DNA from: Salmonella enterica subsp. enterica serovar Choleraesuis
GTDB lineage: Bacteria; Pseudomonadota; Gammaproteobacteria; Enterobacterales; Enterobacteriaceae
Assembly: GCA_022846635.1 (NCBI GenBank)
Contig: AP025685.1
Location: 930,001-994,000 of the forward strand
Direction: 5' to 3'
Length of the DNA: 64,000 bases
Part shown: piece by piece, positions 47,498-58,246 of the stretch
How the letters are laid out: each line of letters opens with the position of its first letter
Position numbering within the stretch: the stretch's first letter is position 1
The notes under the pieces: generated by a model
Databases searched by the model: none
Seen by the model: the letters and a program-made list of their open reading frames with translations, nothing else
What the model was told of the DNA's origin: nothing
Made by a program: the position numbers and the translations under genes

Positions 47498-49159
47498 TCA
47501 GGCAGCCAGCAAATCTTTAGCATTTGCCAGGGTATTACGGGTCACTTCACTGCCGCCTAACAAACGCGCCAGCTCCTGTAACCGGGCGCGTTTATCCAGA
47601 CGCTGCATGCGGGTTTCAGTCATTTCGCCATCTGTCTCTTTGCAGACGTAGAAGTGATGATGACCGCAGCCAGCAACCTGGGGCAGGTGGGTAACACACA
47701 TAACCTGTGTTGATTCGCCCAGCTGGCGCAGAAGCTGCCCGACAACGGCCGCGGTAGGGCCACTGATTCCGACATCGACTTCATCGAATATCAATGCCGG
47801 CGTATCCATTTTGCGGGCAGTAATCACCTGGATGGCGAGAGCAATACGAGAAAGCTCACCGCCTGATGCTACTTTCGCCAGAGCCTGGGCGGGCTGACCG
47901 GGGTTAGTCGTGACCTTAAAATCGATACGGTCGGCACCGTCAGCAGCGAGGTGGCTGGCGTCAAATGCGACATCGATTGCCAGCAAACCGTGCGGCATAG
48001 CCAGTGCATGCATGCTTTGTGTAATCAGTTCGCTCAGCTCTGTGGCGCAGGCGATACGGCTCTGATGTAAACGGGATGCAGTTTCCAGCGCCTGATTATG
48101 GTGAGATTCCACTGCTTCGGTCAGCGCTTCCAGTGAACTGGAGTGGTCTTCGAGCTGCTGCTGTTCGGCCAGAAGTGCCTGATGGAATTGAGGCAGCGCT
48201 TCTGGCGTTATCTGATGTTTTCGCGCCAGGGCTATCTGACGTGAAATTCGCTGTTCCAGCTCGTACAGACGATTCGGATCAAGATCCATTCTGTCGCAAT
48301 AGTGGCGTAATTCGTCACTGGCCTCGGTTATCTGGATGGCGGCTTCTTCAAGCATATTCAGCACCGGGGACAGCTTTTCATCCAGTGAACATAATTCGCC
48401 TAATAACTGACGCGCGCTGTATAGCTGGCTTTGCAGATTAGCCTGCTCATCTTCCGCCAGAATATTAAGCGCCTGCTGGCCCAGAGTCATAAGCTGACCA
48501 CCGTTGGCCAGACGCTTATATTCCTCATCAATTTGCTCGAACTCACCGGCCAGCGGTGCAAACTCATTAAGCTCTTTGAGCTGATATTGCAGCAGTTCGC
48601 TGCGCGCCACTCTCTCCTGGCTTTGCTGCTGATGCTGAGCCAGCATCCGGCAGCTCTGGTGCCAGCGGCGATAATCTGCTGCCATTTGTTGCAGCAGCTC
48701 GTTGTCATTGGAGTAACCGTCCAGCAGTAGCTTTTGGTGATCGGGTTTTAGCAGCAATTGATGGGCGTGCTGGCCGTGAATTTGGATAAGAAGCTGGCCA
48801 AGTTCACGTAGCTGAGAGAGCGGAACCGCCGTACCGTTAATAAATCCGCGGGAGCGACCGTCGCTATTGATAACCCTGCGTAACAGGCATTCGCGACCAT
48901 CTTCCAGCTGGTTTTCTTCCAGCCAGCGCTGCGCGGCCGGGGTGTCTTTAAGTGAAAAGCGGGCGCACAGGTCGGTACGGTTGGCACCGCGCCTGACCAT
49001 CTCGGCGTCGGCTCGGCCGCCAAGGCATAGCCCAAGCGCATCAATAGCGATGGATTTACCGGCGCCGGTTTCCCCGGTGATGGCCGTCATTCCGCGATCA
49101 AAATCGATTTCAAGTTCACGAACGATAGCGAAGTTACTGATGGTCAGCTGTACCAGCAT
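47498..49159 (-). CDS. recN: DNA repair protein RecN
   Basis: RecN is an SMC-like ATPase that helps repair double-strand breaks. The 553-residue protein from [16 protein letters not shown] has the Walker A motif GETGAGKS at 29-36, a long coiled coil in the middle (about residues 150-350), and the signature and Walker B in [12 protein letters not shown] and [13 protein letters not shown]. Length equals E. coli RecN. Two LexA boxes precede it. The ATG at 49159 is used; longer readings overlap the operator. Confidence 0.97.
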   Translation of the reverse strand: MLVQLTISNFAIVRELEIDFDRGMTAITGETGAGKSIAIDALGLCLGGRADAEMVRRGANRTDLCARFSLKDTPAAQRWLEENQLEDGRECLLRRVINSDGRSRGFINGTAVPLSQLRELGQLLIQIHGQHAHQLLLKPDHQKLLLDGYSNDNELLQQMAADYRRWHQSCRMLAQHQQQSQERVARSELLQYQLKELNEFAPLAGEFEQIDEEYKRLANGGQLMTLGQQALNILAEDEQANLQSQLYSARQLLGELCSLDEKLSPVLNMLEEAAIQITEASDELRHYCDRMDLDPNRLYELEQRISRQIALARKHQITPEALPQFHQALLAEQQQLEDHSSSLEALTEAVESHHNQALETASRLHQSRIACATELSELITQSMHALAMPHGLLAIDVAFDASHLAADGADRIDFKVTTNPGQPAQALAKVASGGELSRIALAIQVITARKMDTPALIFDEVDVGISGPTAAVVGQLLRQLGESTQVMCVTHLPQVAGCGHHHFYVCKETDGEMTETRMQRLDKRARLQELARLLGGSEVTRNTLANAKDLLAA

Positions 49160-49185
49160 AAACACCTTCCTGTATAAAACACCAC

Positions 49186-49227
49186 AACTGGTTTTTTGTA
49201 CAGTATAGCCTGTATTTATATACAGTA
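49186..49227 (-). promoter_or_regulatory. LexA boxes of recN
   Basis: CTGT-N8-ACAG at 49210-49225 is a perfect core, and CTGG-N8-ACAG at 49188-49203 has one mismatch. A third, weaker match (CTGT-N8-TCAG) lies at 49233-49248. Multiple boxes explain tight SOS repression, as in E. coli recN. Confidence 0.92.
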
Positions 49228-49244
49228 AAGTGCTGTGCGCATTT

Positions 49245-50123
49245 TCAGAATAATTTTTTCGACCAGCCAAGCTTAGAGCTTAATGTATTGAAATAGTTGT
49301 AATCTTTTGGGTGAATCAAATGCAGGTGATAATCGCAGCGGCGAATCAATACGTCCTCACCCTCCTGAATCGGCAGGGCAATCTGGCTGTCGCAACTAAT
49401 TTCTAAATCGCTGCGACGGTGGGAAAAGCGCAGACGAATTGTACTGCTGCTATTAATAACCAGTGGTCGGGCAGACAGGGTATGCGGAAACATGGGGACC
49501 AGCGTTATCGCATCCAGTGAAGGGGTTAGTATCGGACCACCGGCGGAGAGTGAATATGCAGTCGAGCCGGTTGGCGTAGAAATAATCAGTCCGTCCGAGC
49601 GCTGAGAGAACGCGAACTTTTCGTCGATATAGACTTCGAACTCGATCATATGAGCTACTTTGCCCGGATGCAGCACGACTTCGTTAATTGCGGTACTCAG
49701 GCGGCTCTGGCAGTCTTTCTGACAAACCTGGGCCTCCAGCAGAAAGCGTTGCTCCGTGATGTATTGCCCTTCAAGTACGTCCGCCAGCTGTTGCAGGGCG
49801 TTGTCTGGGTCGAGATCGGTAAGAAAACCCAGATTGCCACGGTTGATGCCGATGACTTTTATATCGTAGCGCGCCAGAACCCGCGCTGCGCCCAACATGT
49901 TGCCATCGCCGCCCACCACGACCGCAAGGTCGCACTGCTGACCGATTTCCGCCAGCGTACCGGTGCGTACCTGACTAAGATTAAGCTCTTCGGCTATCTG
50001 TTGCTCTATCATCACCTCATAGCCTTTTTCGTGCAGCCAGCGCCACAGCATTTCATGAGTGGTGAGGGCAGTAGGGTGGCGAGGATGACCAACAATCCCG
50101 ATACGGGTGAAGTGAGCATTCAT
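49245..50123 (-). CDS. nadK: NAD kinase
   Basis: NadK phosphorylates NAD to NADP with ATP. The 292-residue protein from [14 protein letters not shown] has the diphosphate-binding GGDGNML motif near residue 72 and the NE/D motif in [23 protein letters not shown] is the substrate-binding segment. The ATG at 50123 corresponds to the E. coli start. Divergent from grpE across the heat-shock promoter region; upstream of recN in the same direction. Confidence 0.97.
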   Translation of the reverse strand: MNAHFTRIGIVGHPRHPTALTTHEMLWRWLHEKGYEVMIEQQIAEELNLSQVRTGTLAEIGQQCDLAVVVGGDGNMLGAARVLARYDIKVIGINRGNLGFLTDLDPDNALQQLADVLEGQYITEQRFLLEAQVCQKDCQSRLSTAINEVVLHPGKVAHMIEFEVYIDEKFAFSQRSDGLIISTPTGSTAYSLSAGGPILTPSLDAITLVPMFPHTLSARPLVINSSSTIRLRFSHRRSDLEISCDSQIALPIQEGEDVLIRRCDYHLHLIHPKDYNYFNTLSSKLGWSKKLF

Positions 50124-50173
50124 GTTGACGGTGGTCCTTAAGCGATGTGGTTCACGACAATACGCCTTGTTCC

Positions 50174-50201
50174 CTTGAAACCGGGAAACTGATCCCCATA
50201 A
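50174..50201 (+). promoter_or_regulatory. Sigma-32 heat-shock promoter of grpE
   Basis: CTTGAAA (50174-50180) and CCCCATAA (50194-50201) are separated by 13 bases, a near-perfect match to the RpoH consensus. The start of grpE follows 45 bases later. Confidence 0.9.
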
Positions 50202-50245
50202 TAAGCGAACAAGCGAGACGAATGCCAAAAAACGCGGAGAAATTC

Positions 50246-50830
50246 ATGAGTAGTAAAGATCAGAAGGTTCAGGACGAGCAATTTCAGGAAGATATCGTCA
50301 AGGAACAGCATGCTGAGGTAGAAGCTGCAGAAGGTGCTGAGCAAGTTGATCCGCGCGATGAACAGATTGCTAACTTGCAGCAGCAGGTTGAAGAACTCAC
50401 TAAGCGTGAACGTGATACGAAGATGGGCGCTCAGGCTGATATGGAAAACCTGCGTCGTCGTACCGAAATCGATATCGAGAAGGCACACAAATTTGCCCTT
50501 GAGAAGTTTGTTAACGAACTTCTGCCGGTAATGGATAGCCTCGACCGCGCCCTGGAAGTTGCCGATAAAGGTAACCCGGATATGGCCGCAATGATTGAAG
50601 GTATCGAGCTGACCCAGAAATCGATGGTTGATGTAGTGCGTAAATTCGGTGTGGAAGTCGTAGGCGACACTAATGTACCGTTCAATCCGGATGTACATCA
50701 GGCGATTGCGATGGTTGAGTCAGATGAAGTTGAGCCGAACCACGTTCTGATGGTGATGCAGAAAGGCTATACCCTGAATGGCCGTACCATTCGCGCTGCA
50801 ATGGTTTCTGTGGCTAAAGCCAAAGCGTAA
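50246..50830 (+). CDS. grpE: Nucleotide exchange factor GrpE
   Basis: GrpE releases ADP from DnaK in the Hsp70 cycle. The 194-residue protein has a Gln/Glu-rich N-terminus, a long dimerising helix (residues 40-105, including [20 protein letters not shown]) and the C-terminal beta domain with [13 protein letters not shown] and [22 protein letters not shown]. The ATG at 50246 corresponds to E. coli. Heat-shock control is visible in the promoter. Confidence 0.97.
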   Translation: MSSKDQKVQDEQFQEDIVKEQHAEVEAAEGAEQVDPRDEQIANLQQQVEELTKRERDTKMGAQADMENLRRRTEIDIEKAHKFALEKFVNELLPVMDSLDRALEVADKGNPDMAAMIEGIELTQKSMVDVVRKFGVEVVGDTNVPFNPDVHQAIAMVESDEVEPNHVLMVMQKGYTLNGRTIRAAMVSVAKAKA

Positions 50831-50848
50831 ATCACGCAGACAGATAGT

Positions 50849-50876
50849 AAAAAACCGGGCTTAGCCCGGTTTTTTT
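50849..50876. terminator. Bidirectional terminator between grpE and yfjD
   Basis: An ACCGGGC/GCCCGGT stem with a TTA loop is flanked by A and T runs of at least five on either side, between two convergent genes. Confidence 0.9.
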
Positions 50877-50888
50877 ATGTGCATTAAA

Positions 50889-52175
50889 TTAGTGTTCGAC
50901 GCTCTGGCGTAGAGGCTTAAGCGGCATAATTTGTACCTGCTTAATCATATTTTCCTGCACATCCAGAATTTCGACATCATATTGCCCAATGCGTAGCCGG
51001 GTGCCCGGGGCTGGAATCTCTTCCAGCGCTTCGAGAATCATACCGTTAACAGTACGGGCTTCATCTTCAGGCAGCTGCCAGTTAAAGGCTTTGTTGATTT
51101 CACGCACGTTAGCCGTGGCATCGATAATCACTGAACCATCATTTTGCGGCACGACTTCTTCGGCCAGGGTTGGTGACATTGAGGTGGTAAAGTCGCCAAC
51201 TATCTCTTCCAGGATATCTTCAACGGTCACCAGCCCCTGGATGTCGCCATATTCATCGACTACCAGCCCGACCTTTTTCTTATTACGCTGGAACTTAACC
51301 AGCTGCACATTGAGCGGCGTGCCTTCCGGTACGAAGTAGATTTCATCGGCGGCGCGTAGCATCACCTCTTTAGTGAACTCTTTCTTCTCGGTCATCAGAC
51401 GGTAGGCTTCCCGAACGCGCAGCATACTGATTGCGTCATCCAGCGAGTCACGGTACAGCACAATGCGCCCGTGAGGGGAGTGAGTTAACTGGCGGACAAT
51501 CGATTTCCAGTCGTCGTTAATGTTGATCCCTACGATTTCACTGCGTGGGATCATAATGTCGTCAACACTGATTTTCTCAAGGTCTAACACCGACAGCAGC
51601 ATGTCCTGATTACGCCGCGATATCTGGGAGCGGGACTCGTTGACGATTGTGCGCAGCTCATCCTGGCTAAGAGCACTGCTCACCACGGCATCGGTCTTAA
51701 TCCCCACCATACGCATCAGGATGCGGGTGATGATATTGAGAAACCATACCAGCGGCATCATGATTATCTGCAAAGGAATGAGCAGAAAACTGCTTGGATA
51801 GGCGACTTTTTCCGGGTAAAGCGCAGCGATAGTTTTCGGCAGAATTTCGGCGAAGATTAGCACCACAAAGGTCAATACCCCGGTCGCGATAGCAACACCG
51901 GCATCCCCATACAGGCGCATACCGACGATGGTACCGAGGGCAGAGGCGAGAATGTTGACCAGGTTGTTACCAATAAGCACCAGGCTTATCAGGCGATCGG
52001 GTTTACGCAGCAGCTTTTCCACCCGTTTGGCGGCGCTGTTGCCTTGCTTCGCCAGGTGGCGCAGGCGATAGCGGTTGAGAGTCATCATGCCCGTTTCCGA
52101 GCCGGAGAAATAGGCCGATATCACCACCATCACGATAAGTGTGACGATCAGTGTGGTGGTCGAAATGTGTTCCAC
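50889..52175 (-). CDS. yfjD: CorB/CNNM family membrane protein
   Basis: This 428-residue protein has an N-terminal DUF21/CNNM transmembrane domain (about residues 1-190, ISAYFSGSETGMMTLNRYRLRH, LVLIGNNLVNILASAL), two CBS domains (about 205-330) and a C-terminal CorC_HlyC domain. CNNM/CorB proteins transport or regulate Mg2+, so a role in magnesium or cobalt handling is likely. The GTG at 52175 (preceded by AGGAA) gives the E. coli-like start VEHISTTTLI. A longer frame to 52235 would intrude into ypjD. Confidence 0.92.
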   Translation of the reverse strand: MEHISTTTLIVTLIVMVVISAYFSGSETGMMTLNRYRLRHLAKQGNSAAKRVEKLLRKPDRLISLVLIGNNLVNILASALGTIVGMRLYGDAGVAIATGVLTFVVLIFAEILPKTIAALYPEKVAYPSSFLLIPLQIIMMPLVWFLNIITRILMRMVGIKTDAVVSSALSQDELRTIVNESRSQISRRNQDMLLSVLDLEKISVDDIMIPRSEIVGININDDWKSIVRQLTHSPHGRIVLYRDSLDDAISMLRVREAYRLMTEKKEFTKEVMLRAADEIYFVPEGTPLNVQLVKFQRNKKKVGLVVDEYGDIQGLVTVEDILEEIVGDFTTSMSPTLAEEVVPQNDGSVIIDATANVREINKAFNWQLPEDEARTVNGMILEALEEIPAPGTRLRIGQYDVEILDVQENMIKQVQIMPLKPLRQSVEH

Positions 52176-52200
52176 TTGGGATTCCTGTAACTTAAGTAAA

Positions 52201-52986
52201 CTAGACGAGAAGTTGCTGCAGCATACGGCTGCCAAAATAGGCCAGGGTCAGTAATACGGCGCCGGTGACGTTAAACCAAACCACCCGACGACCGCGCCAG
52301 CCTTCATGAAAATGTCCCCACAGCAAAACTATGTAGACAAACCAGGCGGCAATGGATAATACGGCTTTATCGATATTATCCAGCGTAAACAGGTTTTTAA
52401 GATAAAAAAGCCCGGTACACAGAGTAAGAGTCAGCAAGACGACCCCAACTTGTGTGATGTGAAACATTTTACGCTCAATTGCCATTAATGGTGGCATTTC
52501 ACCATTAAAAGTGAGTTTTTTATTTTTAAGCTGATAATCGATCCAGGCTAATTGCAACGCATACAGGGCGGCGATAATGAGTGTCGCATAAGCAAAAAGC
52601 GACAGCCCGATATGCACCAGCATCCCCGGTTCATTCTCCAGATGAGTAATGTATTCATTAGGGATAAGCGTAGCCATGGCCAGATTGATGAGCGCAAAGG
52701 CATAAACTATTGGCAGTAGCAGCCATCCGCGATCGCGGGCCGCGACAATAGTCATCACCGCACAAATAAACAGGCTGACCAGCGAACCCACGTTCAACAG
52801 GCTAAGGTTTTGCCCGCTATCGGTAAAAATACGCCCTTCGAGCGCAACGCCGTGGCAAATCAGTGCCAGAGTTGCAGAAAGAAGAGCAAAGCGACGCCAG
52901 CCACCGTTTTTGCGCAGCAAGCCGGGAATAATCAGAGCCAGACTGACGGAGTAGGCAATAAGCGCGAGCAGGGCAAAAACAGGCAT
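52201..52986 (-). CDS. ypjD: YpjD, CcsA/CcmC-like membrane protein
   Basis: This 261-residue inner-membrane protein has eight predicted helices and the cytochrome c assembly (CcsA/CcmC) fold; the region ILLWGHFHEGWRGRRVVWFN near residue 220 is the heme-handling WxWG-like segment. In E. coli it is annotated as an inner membrane protein of unknown exact role. It is transcribed in the same direction as yfjD and divergent from ffh. Confidence 0.9.
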   Translation of the reverse strand: MPVFALLALIAYSVSLALIIPGLLRKNGGWRRFALLSATLALICHGVALEGRIFTDSGQNLSLLNVGSLVSLFICAVMTIVAARDRGWLLLPIVYAFALINLAMATLIPNEYITHLENEPGMLVHIGLSLFAYATLIIAALYALQLAWIDYQLKNKKLTFNGEMPPLMAIERKMFHITQVGVVLLTLTLCTGLFYLKNLFTLDNIDKAVLSIAAWFVYIVLLWGHFHEGWRGRRVVWFNVTGAVLLTLAYFGSRMLQQLLV

Positions 52987-53155
52987 ATAAAGTGTCGGCT
53001 ATCAAAGAAGTAAAATAAAAAAGCAGTATAGCGTCACAGGCCCAAGGCTCCAACCGTTGGTTGCATCGCACAATGGTTGCTTCATGTTATACTTCCGCCC
53101 AATTTGAATTTGCGTCGCTACCTGCGGCCTCAAGCTACCTGTTAGGCAAAAAGAT

Positions 53156-54517
53156 ATGTTTGATAACTTAACTGACCGTTTGTCACGTACGCTACGCAAT
53201 ATCAGCGGCCGTGGGCGACTGACGGAAGAGAACATTAAAGAAACGCTGCGCGAAGTGCGTATGGCTCTGTTAGAGGCCGATGTCGCATTGCCGGTGGTTC
53301 GCGATTTTATCAACCGCGTTAAAGAGAAAGCGGTTGGCCATGAAGTGAATAAAAGCCTGACTCCGGGCCAGGAGTTCGTCAAAATTGTTCGTGACGAACT
53401 GGTTTCGGCGATGGGCGAAGAAAACAGCAGCCTGAATCTTGCGGCGCAGCCGCCGGCCGTTGTGCTGATGGCCGGTTTGCAGGGCGCTGGTAAAACAACC
53501 AGCGTCGGTAAGCTGGGTAAATTCCTGCGTGAAAAGCATAAGAAGAAAGTGCTGGTGGTTTCTGCCGACGTTTATCGCCCTGCGGCGATTAAACAGCTGG
53601 AAACCCTGGCTCAGCAGGTTGGCGTTGATTTCTTCCCGTCCGACGTACAGCAAAAGCCGGTCGACATCGTTAATGCGGCGCTGAAAGAAGCTAAGCTCAA
53701 GTTTTACGACGTGCTGCTGGTGGATACCGCCGGTCGTCTGCACGTTGATGAAGCGATGATGGACGAAATCAAACAGGTTCACGCGGCGATAAACCCGGTT
53801 GAAACTCTGTTTGTGGTTGATGCCATGACCGGTCAGGATGCGGCAAACACGGCTAAAGCTTTTAATGAAGCCCTGCCGCTGACCGGTGTAGTCCTGACCA
53901 AAGTAGATGGTGATGCTCGCGGTGGTGCCGCGCTGTCCATCCGCCATATTACCGGCAAACCGATTAAGTTCCTTGGCGTTGGCGAGAAAACTGAGGCCCT
54001 CGAGCCTTTCCATCCGGATCGTATCGCTTCTCGTATTCTCGGCATGGGCGATGTGCTCTCCCTGATTGAAGATATCGAAAGTAAGGTTGACCGTGCTCAG
54101 GCTGAGAAACTGGCGAACAAACTGAAAAAAGGCGACGGTTTTGACCTCACCGATTTTCAGGAACAGCTGCGTCAGATGAAAAATATGGGCGGTATGGCCA
54201 GTCTGATGGGCAAGCTGCCGGGCATGGGTCAGATTCCTGACAATGTTAAATCTCAGATGGATGACAAGGTTCTGGTTCGTTTGGAAGCCATCATCAATTC
54301 TATGACGCCAAAAGAGCGTGCCAAGCCTGAAATCATCAAAGGCTCCCGCAAGCGCCGTATCGCGGCAGGCTGCGGCATGCAGGTGCAGGATGTTAACCGT
54401 CTGCTCAAGCAGTTCGACGATATGCAGCGCATGATGAAGAAGATGAAAAAAGGCGGCATGGCAAAAATGATGCGTGGAATGAAGGGCATGATGCCGCCGG
54501 GCTTCCCTGGCCGCTAA
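53156..54517 (+). CDS. ffh: Signal recognition particle protein Ffh
   Basis: Ffh is the GTPase of the bacterial signal recognition particle; with 4.5S RNA it targets nascent membrane proteins to FtsY. The 453-residue protein has the N domain, the G domain with GLQGAGKTT near residue 107 and DTAGRLHVDE, TKVDGDARGG motifs, and the Met-rich M domain from about residue 300 to the end (MKKMKKGGMAKMMRGMKGMM) that binds signal peptides and RNA. It is intact. Confidence 0.98.
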   Translation: MFDNLTDRLSRTLRNISGRGRLTEENIKETLREVRMALLEADVALPVVRDFINRVKEKAVGHEVNKSLTPGQEFVKIVRDELVSAMGEENSSLNLAAQPPAVVLMAGLQGAGKTTSVGKLGKFLREKHKKKVLVVSADVYRPAAIKQLETLAQQVGVDFFPSDVQQKPVDIVNAALKEAKLKFYDVLLVDTAGRLHVDEAMMDEIKQVHAAINPVETLFVVDAMTGQDAANTAKAFNEALPLTGVVLTKVDGDARGGAALSIRHITGKPIKFLGVGEKTEALEPFHPDRIASRILGMGDVLSLIEDIESKVDRAQAEKLANKLKKGDGFDLTDFQEQLRQMKNMGGMASLMGKLPGMGQIPDNVKSQMDDKVLVRLEAIINSMTPKERAKPEIIKGSRKRRIAAGCGMQVQDVNRLLKQFDDMQRMMKKMKKGGMAKMMRGMKGMMPPGFPGR

Positions 54518-54828
54518 TCTTTTCCGGCCAGGCTTGCTGGCCATTTCGCCATCGGGGTGTGCTCAAAATGCTCAGGTACTGCGTGTACACTCTGCTTTTT
54601 GCTCGCACGCCCTCAGCGGCACCGCCGACGGCCCTTAACCGTAAGGTTGGTACCGGAGCCGATATTAAATTGAGCCAGACTTACTCCCGGCTCTTCCTTC
54701 ATTTATTGATATCGGTAGGTTCGCTGATTGCCAGCACCCATTGGGTTTTGCGCAATTACGCGCCGGAAGGCGAGATGCTGATTGCATTTTCCCCAGAAAT
54801 CAGTAAAATTTTCGGGCTTTTAATATGA

Positions 54829-55134
<306 letters not shown>

Positions 55135-55152
55135 TCTGTCACGGTGGTCATG

Positions 55153-55701
55153 ATGAGCAAGCAACAGACCGCGCTGGTTCCCTCCGATCCGATTGTTGTC
55201 GGTAAGTTGGGTTCTTCCTACGGTATCCGTGGTTGGCTCAGAGTGTTTTCCTCCACCGAAGAGACCGAAAGCATTTTTGACTATCAGCCCTGGTTTATCC
55301 AGAAGGCGGGTCAGTGGCAGGTTGTTGAGCTGGAAAGCTGGCGCCACCACAATCAGGACATCGTTATTAAGCTGAAAGGCGTTGACGATCGCGATGTCGC
55401 AAATCTGATGACAAATTGCGAAATTTTCGTCGATTCTGCGCAGTTGCCACAGCTGGAAGACGGTGATTACTACTGGAAAGACCTTATTGGTTGCCAGGTA
55501 GTGACTACCACCGGCTACGACCTCGGCAAAGTCACCGATATGATGGAGACCGGGTCGAACGACGTTTTAGTCGTTAAGGCAAACCTGAAGGATGCATTTG
55601 GTGTCAAGGAGCGGCTGGTTCCGTTCCTCGATGGACAGGTTATCAAGAAAGTCGATCTCGCTACTCGTTCAATCGAAGTAGATTGGGATCCTGGTTTTTA
55701 A
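55153..55701 (+). CDS. rimM: Ribosome maturation factor RimM
   Basis: RimM helps assemble the head of the 30S subunit near protein uS19. The 182-residue protein has the N-terminal barrel ([20 protein letters not shown]) and the C-terminal PRC-barrel ([15 protein letters not shown]). The ATG at 55153 gives the E. coli length; ATG at 55150 and GTG at 55144 are in frame, so the exact start is uncertain by up to three residues. Eighteen bases separate it from rpsP. Confidence 0.95.
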   Translation: MSKQQTALVPSDPIVVGKLGSSYGIRGWLRVFSSTEETESIFDYQPWFIQKAGQWQVVELESWRHHNQDIVIKLKGVDDRDVANLMTNCEIFVDSAQLPQLEDGDYYWKDLIGCQVVTTTGYDLGKVTDMMETGSNDVLVVKANLKDAFGVKERLVPFLDGQVIKKVDLATRSIEVDWDPGF

Positions 55702-55732
55702 ACCTCCGAACAAACGGTAATAAGACGGCGCT

Positions 55733-56500
55733 ATGTGGATTGGCATAATCAGCCTGTTTCCTGAAATGTTCCGAGCGATTACCGATTACGGGGTAACTGG
55801 CCGGGCAGTAAAAAATGGCCTGCTGAGCATTCAAAGCTGGAGTCCTCGCGATTTCACGCACGATAGGCACCGCACTGTGGACGATAGGCCATACGGCGGA
55901 GGCCCAGGAATGCTAATGATGGTGCAACCTTTAACGGATGCTATTCATGCAGCAAAAGCCGCGGCAGGTGAAGGCGCGAAAGTGATCTACCTTTCACCTC
56001 AGGGACGCAAGCTTGATCAAGCGGGCGTCAGCGAGCTTGCCACTAATCAGAAGTTGATTCTGGTCTGTGGTCGCTACGAAGGGATAGATGAGCGCGTAAT
56101 TCAGTCCGAAATCGATGAAGAATGGTCGATCGGCGATTACGTTCTCAGCGGTGGAGAGTTACCGGCAATGACGCTGATTGACTCCGTTTCCCGGTTTATT
56201 CCGGGGGTACTGGGCCATGAAGCATCGGCAACTGAAGATTCATTTGCTGACGGATTGCTGGACTGTCCTCACTATACCCGTCCTGAAGTGTTAACGGATA
56301 TGGAAGTGCCGGCAGTATTGCTGTCGGGCAACCATGCGGAGATTCGCCGCTGGCGTCTGAAGCAGTCGCTGGGCCGTACCTGGCTTAGAAGACCTGAACT
56401 TCTGGAAAACCTGGCTCTGACTGAAGAGCAAGCAAGGTTGCTGGCCGAGTTCAAAACTGAACACGCGCAACAGCAGCATAAACATGATGGGAATGCGTAA
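55733..56500 (+). CDS. trmD: tRNA (guanine(37)-N1)-methyltransferase TrmD
   Basis: TrmD methylates G37 next to the anticodon and prevents frameshifts. The 255-residue protein has the trefoil-knot SAM-binding motifs [15 protein letters not shown] and [15 protein letters not shown], and the [12 protein letters not shown] substrate loop. It matches E. coli TrmD almost fully. It is the third gene in the operon, 31 bases after rimM. Confidence 0.97.
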   Translation: MWIGIISLFPEMFRAITDYGVTGRAVKNGLLSIQSWSPRDFTHDRHRTVDDRPYGGGPGMLMMVQPLTDAIHAAKAAAGEGAKVIYLSPQGRKLDQAGVSELATNQKLILVCGRYEGIDERVIQSEIDEEWSIGDYVLSGGELPAMTLIDSVSRFIPGVLGHEASATEDSFADGLLDCPHYTRPEVLTDMEVPAVLLSGNHAEIRRWRLKQSLGRTWLRRPELLENLALTEEQARLLAEFKTEHAQQQHKHDGNA

Positions 56501-56540
56501 TACGCTCCCGAATATCAGTTTACCCAGGATAAGAGATTAA

Positions 56541-56891
<351 letters not shown>

Positions 56892-56916
56892 GATACGGCT
56901 AACGCTGCATCCTAAT

Positions 56917-56947
56917 AAAAAGGCCGGGTTAATCCCGGCCTTTTTTT
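56917..56947 (+). terminator. Rho-independent terminator after rplS
   Basis: GGCCGGG and CCCGGCC with a TTAAT loop (56922-56928, 56934-56940) are followed by seven T. Confidence 0.92.
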
Positions 56948-56949
56948 AT

Positions 56950-57186
56950 CTTTATTATTCTTATGGTGAATAATACTTCCTGAATATATTTAAGTTGTTT
57001 TTGATTTTTATTTTTTTATTAAATTGCATTTAATTTATCTATTTAAATGATTGTTTTTATGGTTGTTTTTTAATCCTTGCTTCCTTGGGTTTATTTTATT
57101 TCTTCTGTTCTGAGATATGGGTCATATCGTCTATAGCCTTGGTTTGAAATTATGGATAAGTTTCAACACACAACAAGGAATAGGTT
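56950..57186 (+). promoter_or_regulatory. Very AT-rich region upstream of the acid phosphatase gene
   Basis: About 240 bases of T-rich sequence, with long T runs and TTAAAT steps between 56990 and 57120, differ sharply from the neighbouring operons. Such stretches are typical H-NS targets and intrinsically bent. A promoter for the phosphatase gene should lie at its right end. No coding sequence is seen. Confidence 0.6.
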
Positions 57187-57978
57187 ATGAAAAGAAACCC
57201 CATATTATCTGCATTTCTTATTACCGGTATGCTCGTCGCAACACCACCGCTTATTGCGGCACAAAGTGGTACCACTGAAGATTTTCTTGGTCACCCGGTT
57301 GGGAAAACTTTTCACACGCCAGAGCAGGCTGTGAGTAGCCTTGCCTATTTACCTCCGCCACCCGTTGCTGATAGCCCGGAATTTAACCGAGATAAGTCTG
57401 CTTATCAGGATGGTTACGGTATGAAAGGAAGTGAGCGCTGGAAGCAGGCGACGGATGATGCCGATCTCCATGTGCCAAATATCGCGAAGATCTTCTCAGA
57501 GCCTCTAGGGGTAACTATTTCGGCAGAATCAACGCCAACGCTTTACAAGATGTTGGGGTACATACTGGTTGATACTGGGGACTATGCGACTAAAACGGCC
57601 AAAGAGCATTATATGCGCCAGCGTCCATTCGTTTATTTCCATCATCATACCTGCCAGCCCGAAAGTGAAGAGGCTGCGTTACGGGCCAATGGTTCTTATC
57701 CTTCCGGGCATACTGCCGATGCCCAAACAATCGGGCTAATGCTCTCACAACTCAGGCCAGAGCGGGCGGCTGATATTATGAAGCGCAGCTATGAGTTTGG
57801 GCAGAGCCGGGTGATTTGTGGTGCTCATTGGCAAAGCGATGTAGATGCCGGACGAGTAGTTGGAGCCGTTGAATATGCACGTTTGCAAAGTATTCCAGAG
57901 TTTCGCGGCATGCTCGATGAGGCACAAAGCGAGATAACAAAGCAGGCTGATTTGCTCAGCGCTAAAACGGTCCATTAA
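57187..57978 (+). CDS. Class A nonspecific acid phosphatase (PhoN/PhoC type)
   Basis: This 263-residue periplasmic phosphatase has a signal peptide ending around IAAQS (residues 1-26). The three-part signature of class A acid phosphatases (PAP2 superfamily) is complete: KEHYMRQRP (139-147, K-x6-RP), YPSGHT (PSGH at 172-175) and SRVICGAHWQSD (207-218, SR-x5-H-x3-D). It hydrolyses a wide range of phosphomonoesters in relatives such as Salmonella PhoN and Shimwellia blattae NSAP. It stands where E. coli has yfiLRNB. Regulation by PhoP or phosphate is possible but not visible. Confidence 0.94.
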   Translation: MKRNPILSAFLITGMLVATPPLIAAQSGTTEDFLGHPVGKTFHTPEQAVSSLAYLPPPPVADSPEFNRDKSAYQDGYGMKGSERWKQATDDADLHVPNIAKIFSEPLGVTISAESTPTLYKMLGYILVDTGDYATKTAKEHYMRQRPFVYFHHHTCQPESEEAALRANGSYPSGHTADAQTIGLMLSQLRPERAADIMKRSYEFGQSRVICGAHWQSDVDAGRVVGAVEYARLQSIPEFRGMLDEAQSEITKQADLLSAKTVH

Positions 57979-58085
57979 CCTTCCAAACGGCTTTTCGGAT
58001 CCGTTGCGTTTAGTCTGCGGATCCGGTCTCTCTGATTCCTCCGTGCAGTTATCTGCCTTCCTGATTTTCTACATAGACTGCAATT

Positions 58086-58176
58086 CGTAAATATAAGTTT
58101 ACTAATTTGCCTTTAATCTGGCTATTTAAGGCTGGTGTACCTTTTTCTTTACGTAATATGCATTGAAATATTTACT
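58086..58176 (+). promoter_or_regulatory. Three TyrR boxes upstream of aroF
   Basis: CGTAAATATAAGTTTACT at 58086-58103 is a strong TyrR box (consensus TGTAAA-N6-TTTACA). Weaker ones are at 58136-58153 (9 of 12 matches) and 58159-58176 (8 of 12), 23 bases apart centre to centre. Three boxes also control E. coli aroF, where TyrR with tyrosine represses aroF-tyrA. Confidence 0.75.
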
Positions 58177-58246
58177 GTTAGCCGTTAAGGTGGGTTCACC
58201 TAAACAGGTAACGACTATCTTAACGAGCAAACTTAAGGAATCCATC

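Noticed and set aside
53270..54544. 424-codon frame antisense to ffh
   Set aside because: It is long but mirrors the ffh codons, has no similarity to known proteins, and ffh is certain.
54559..54828. 89-codon frame between ffh and rpsP
   Set aside because: It covers the rpsP promoter and leader; no ribosome-binding site fits and the peptide is not recognisable.
56950..57186. PhoP box (TGTTTA-N5-TGTTTA) before the acid phosphatase gene
   Set aside because: Several TGTTTT runs occur, but none shows two good half-sites at the required 11-base spacing.
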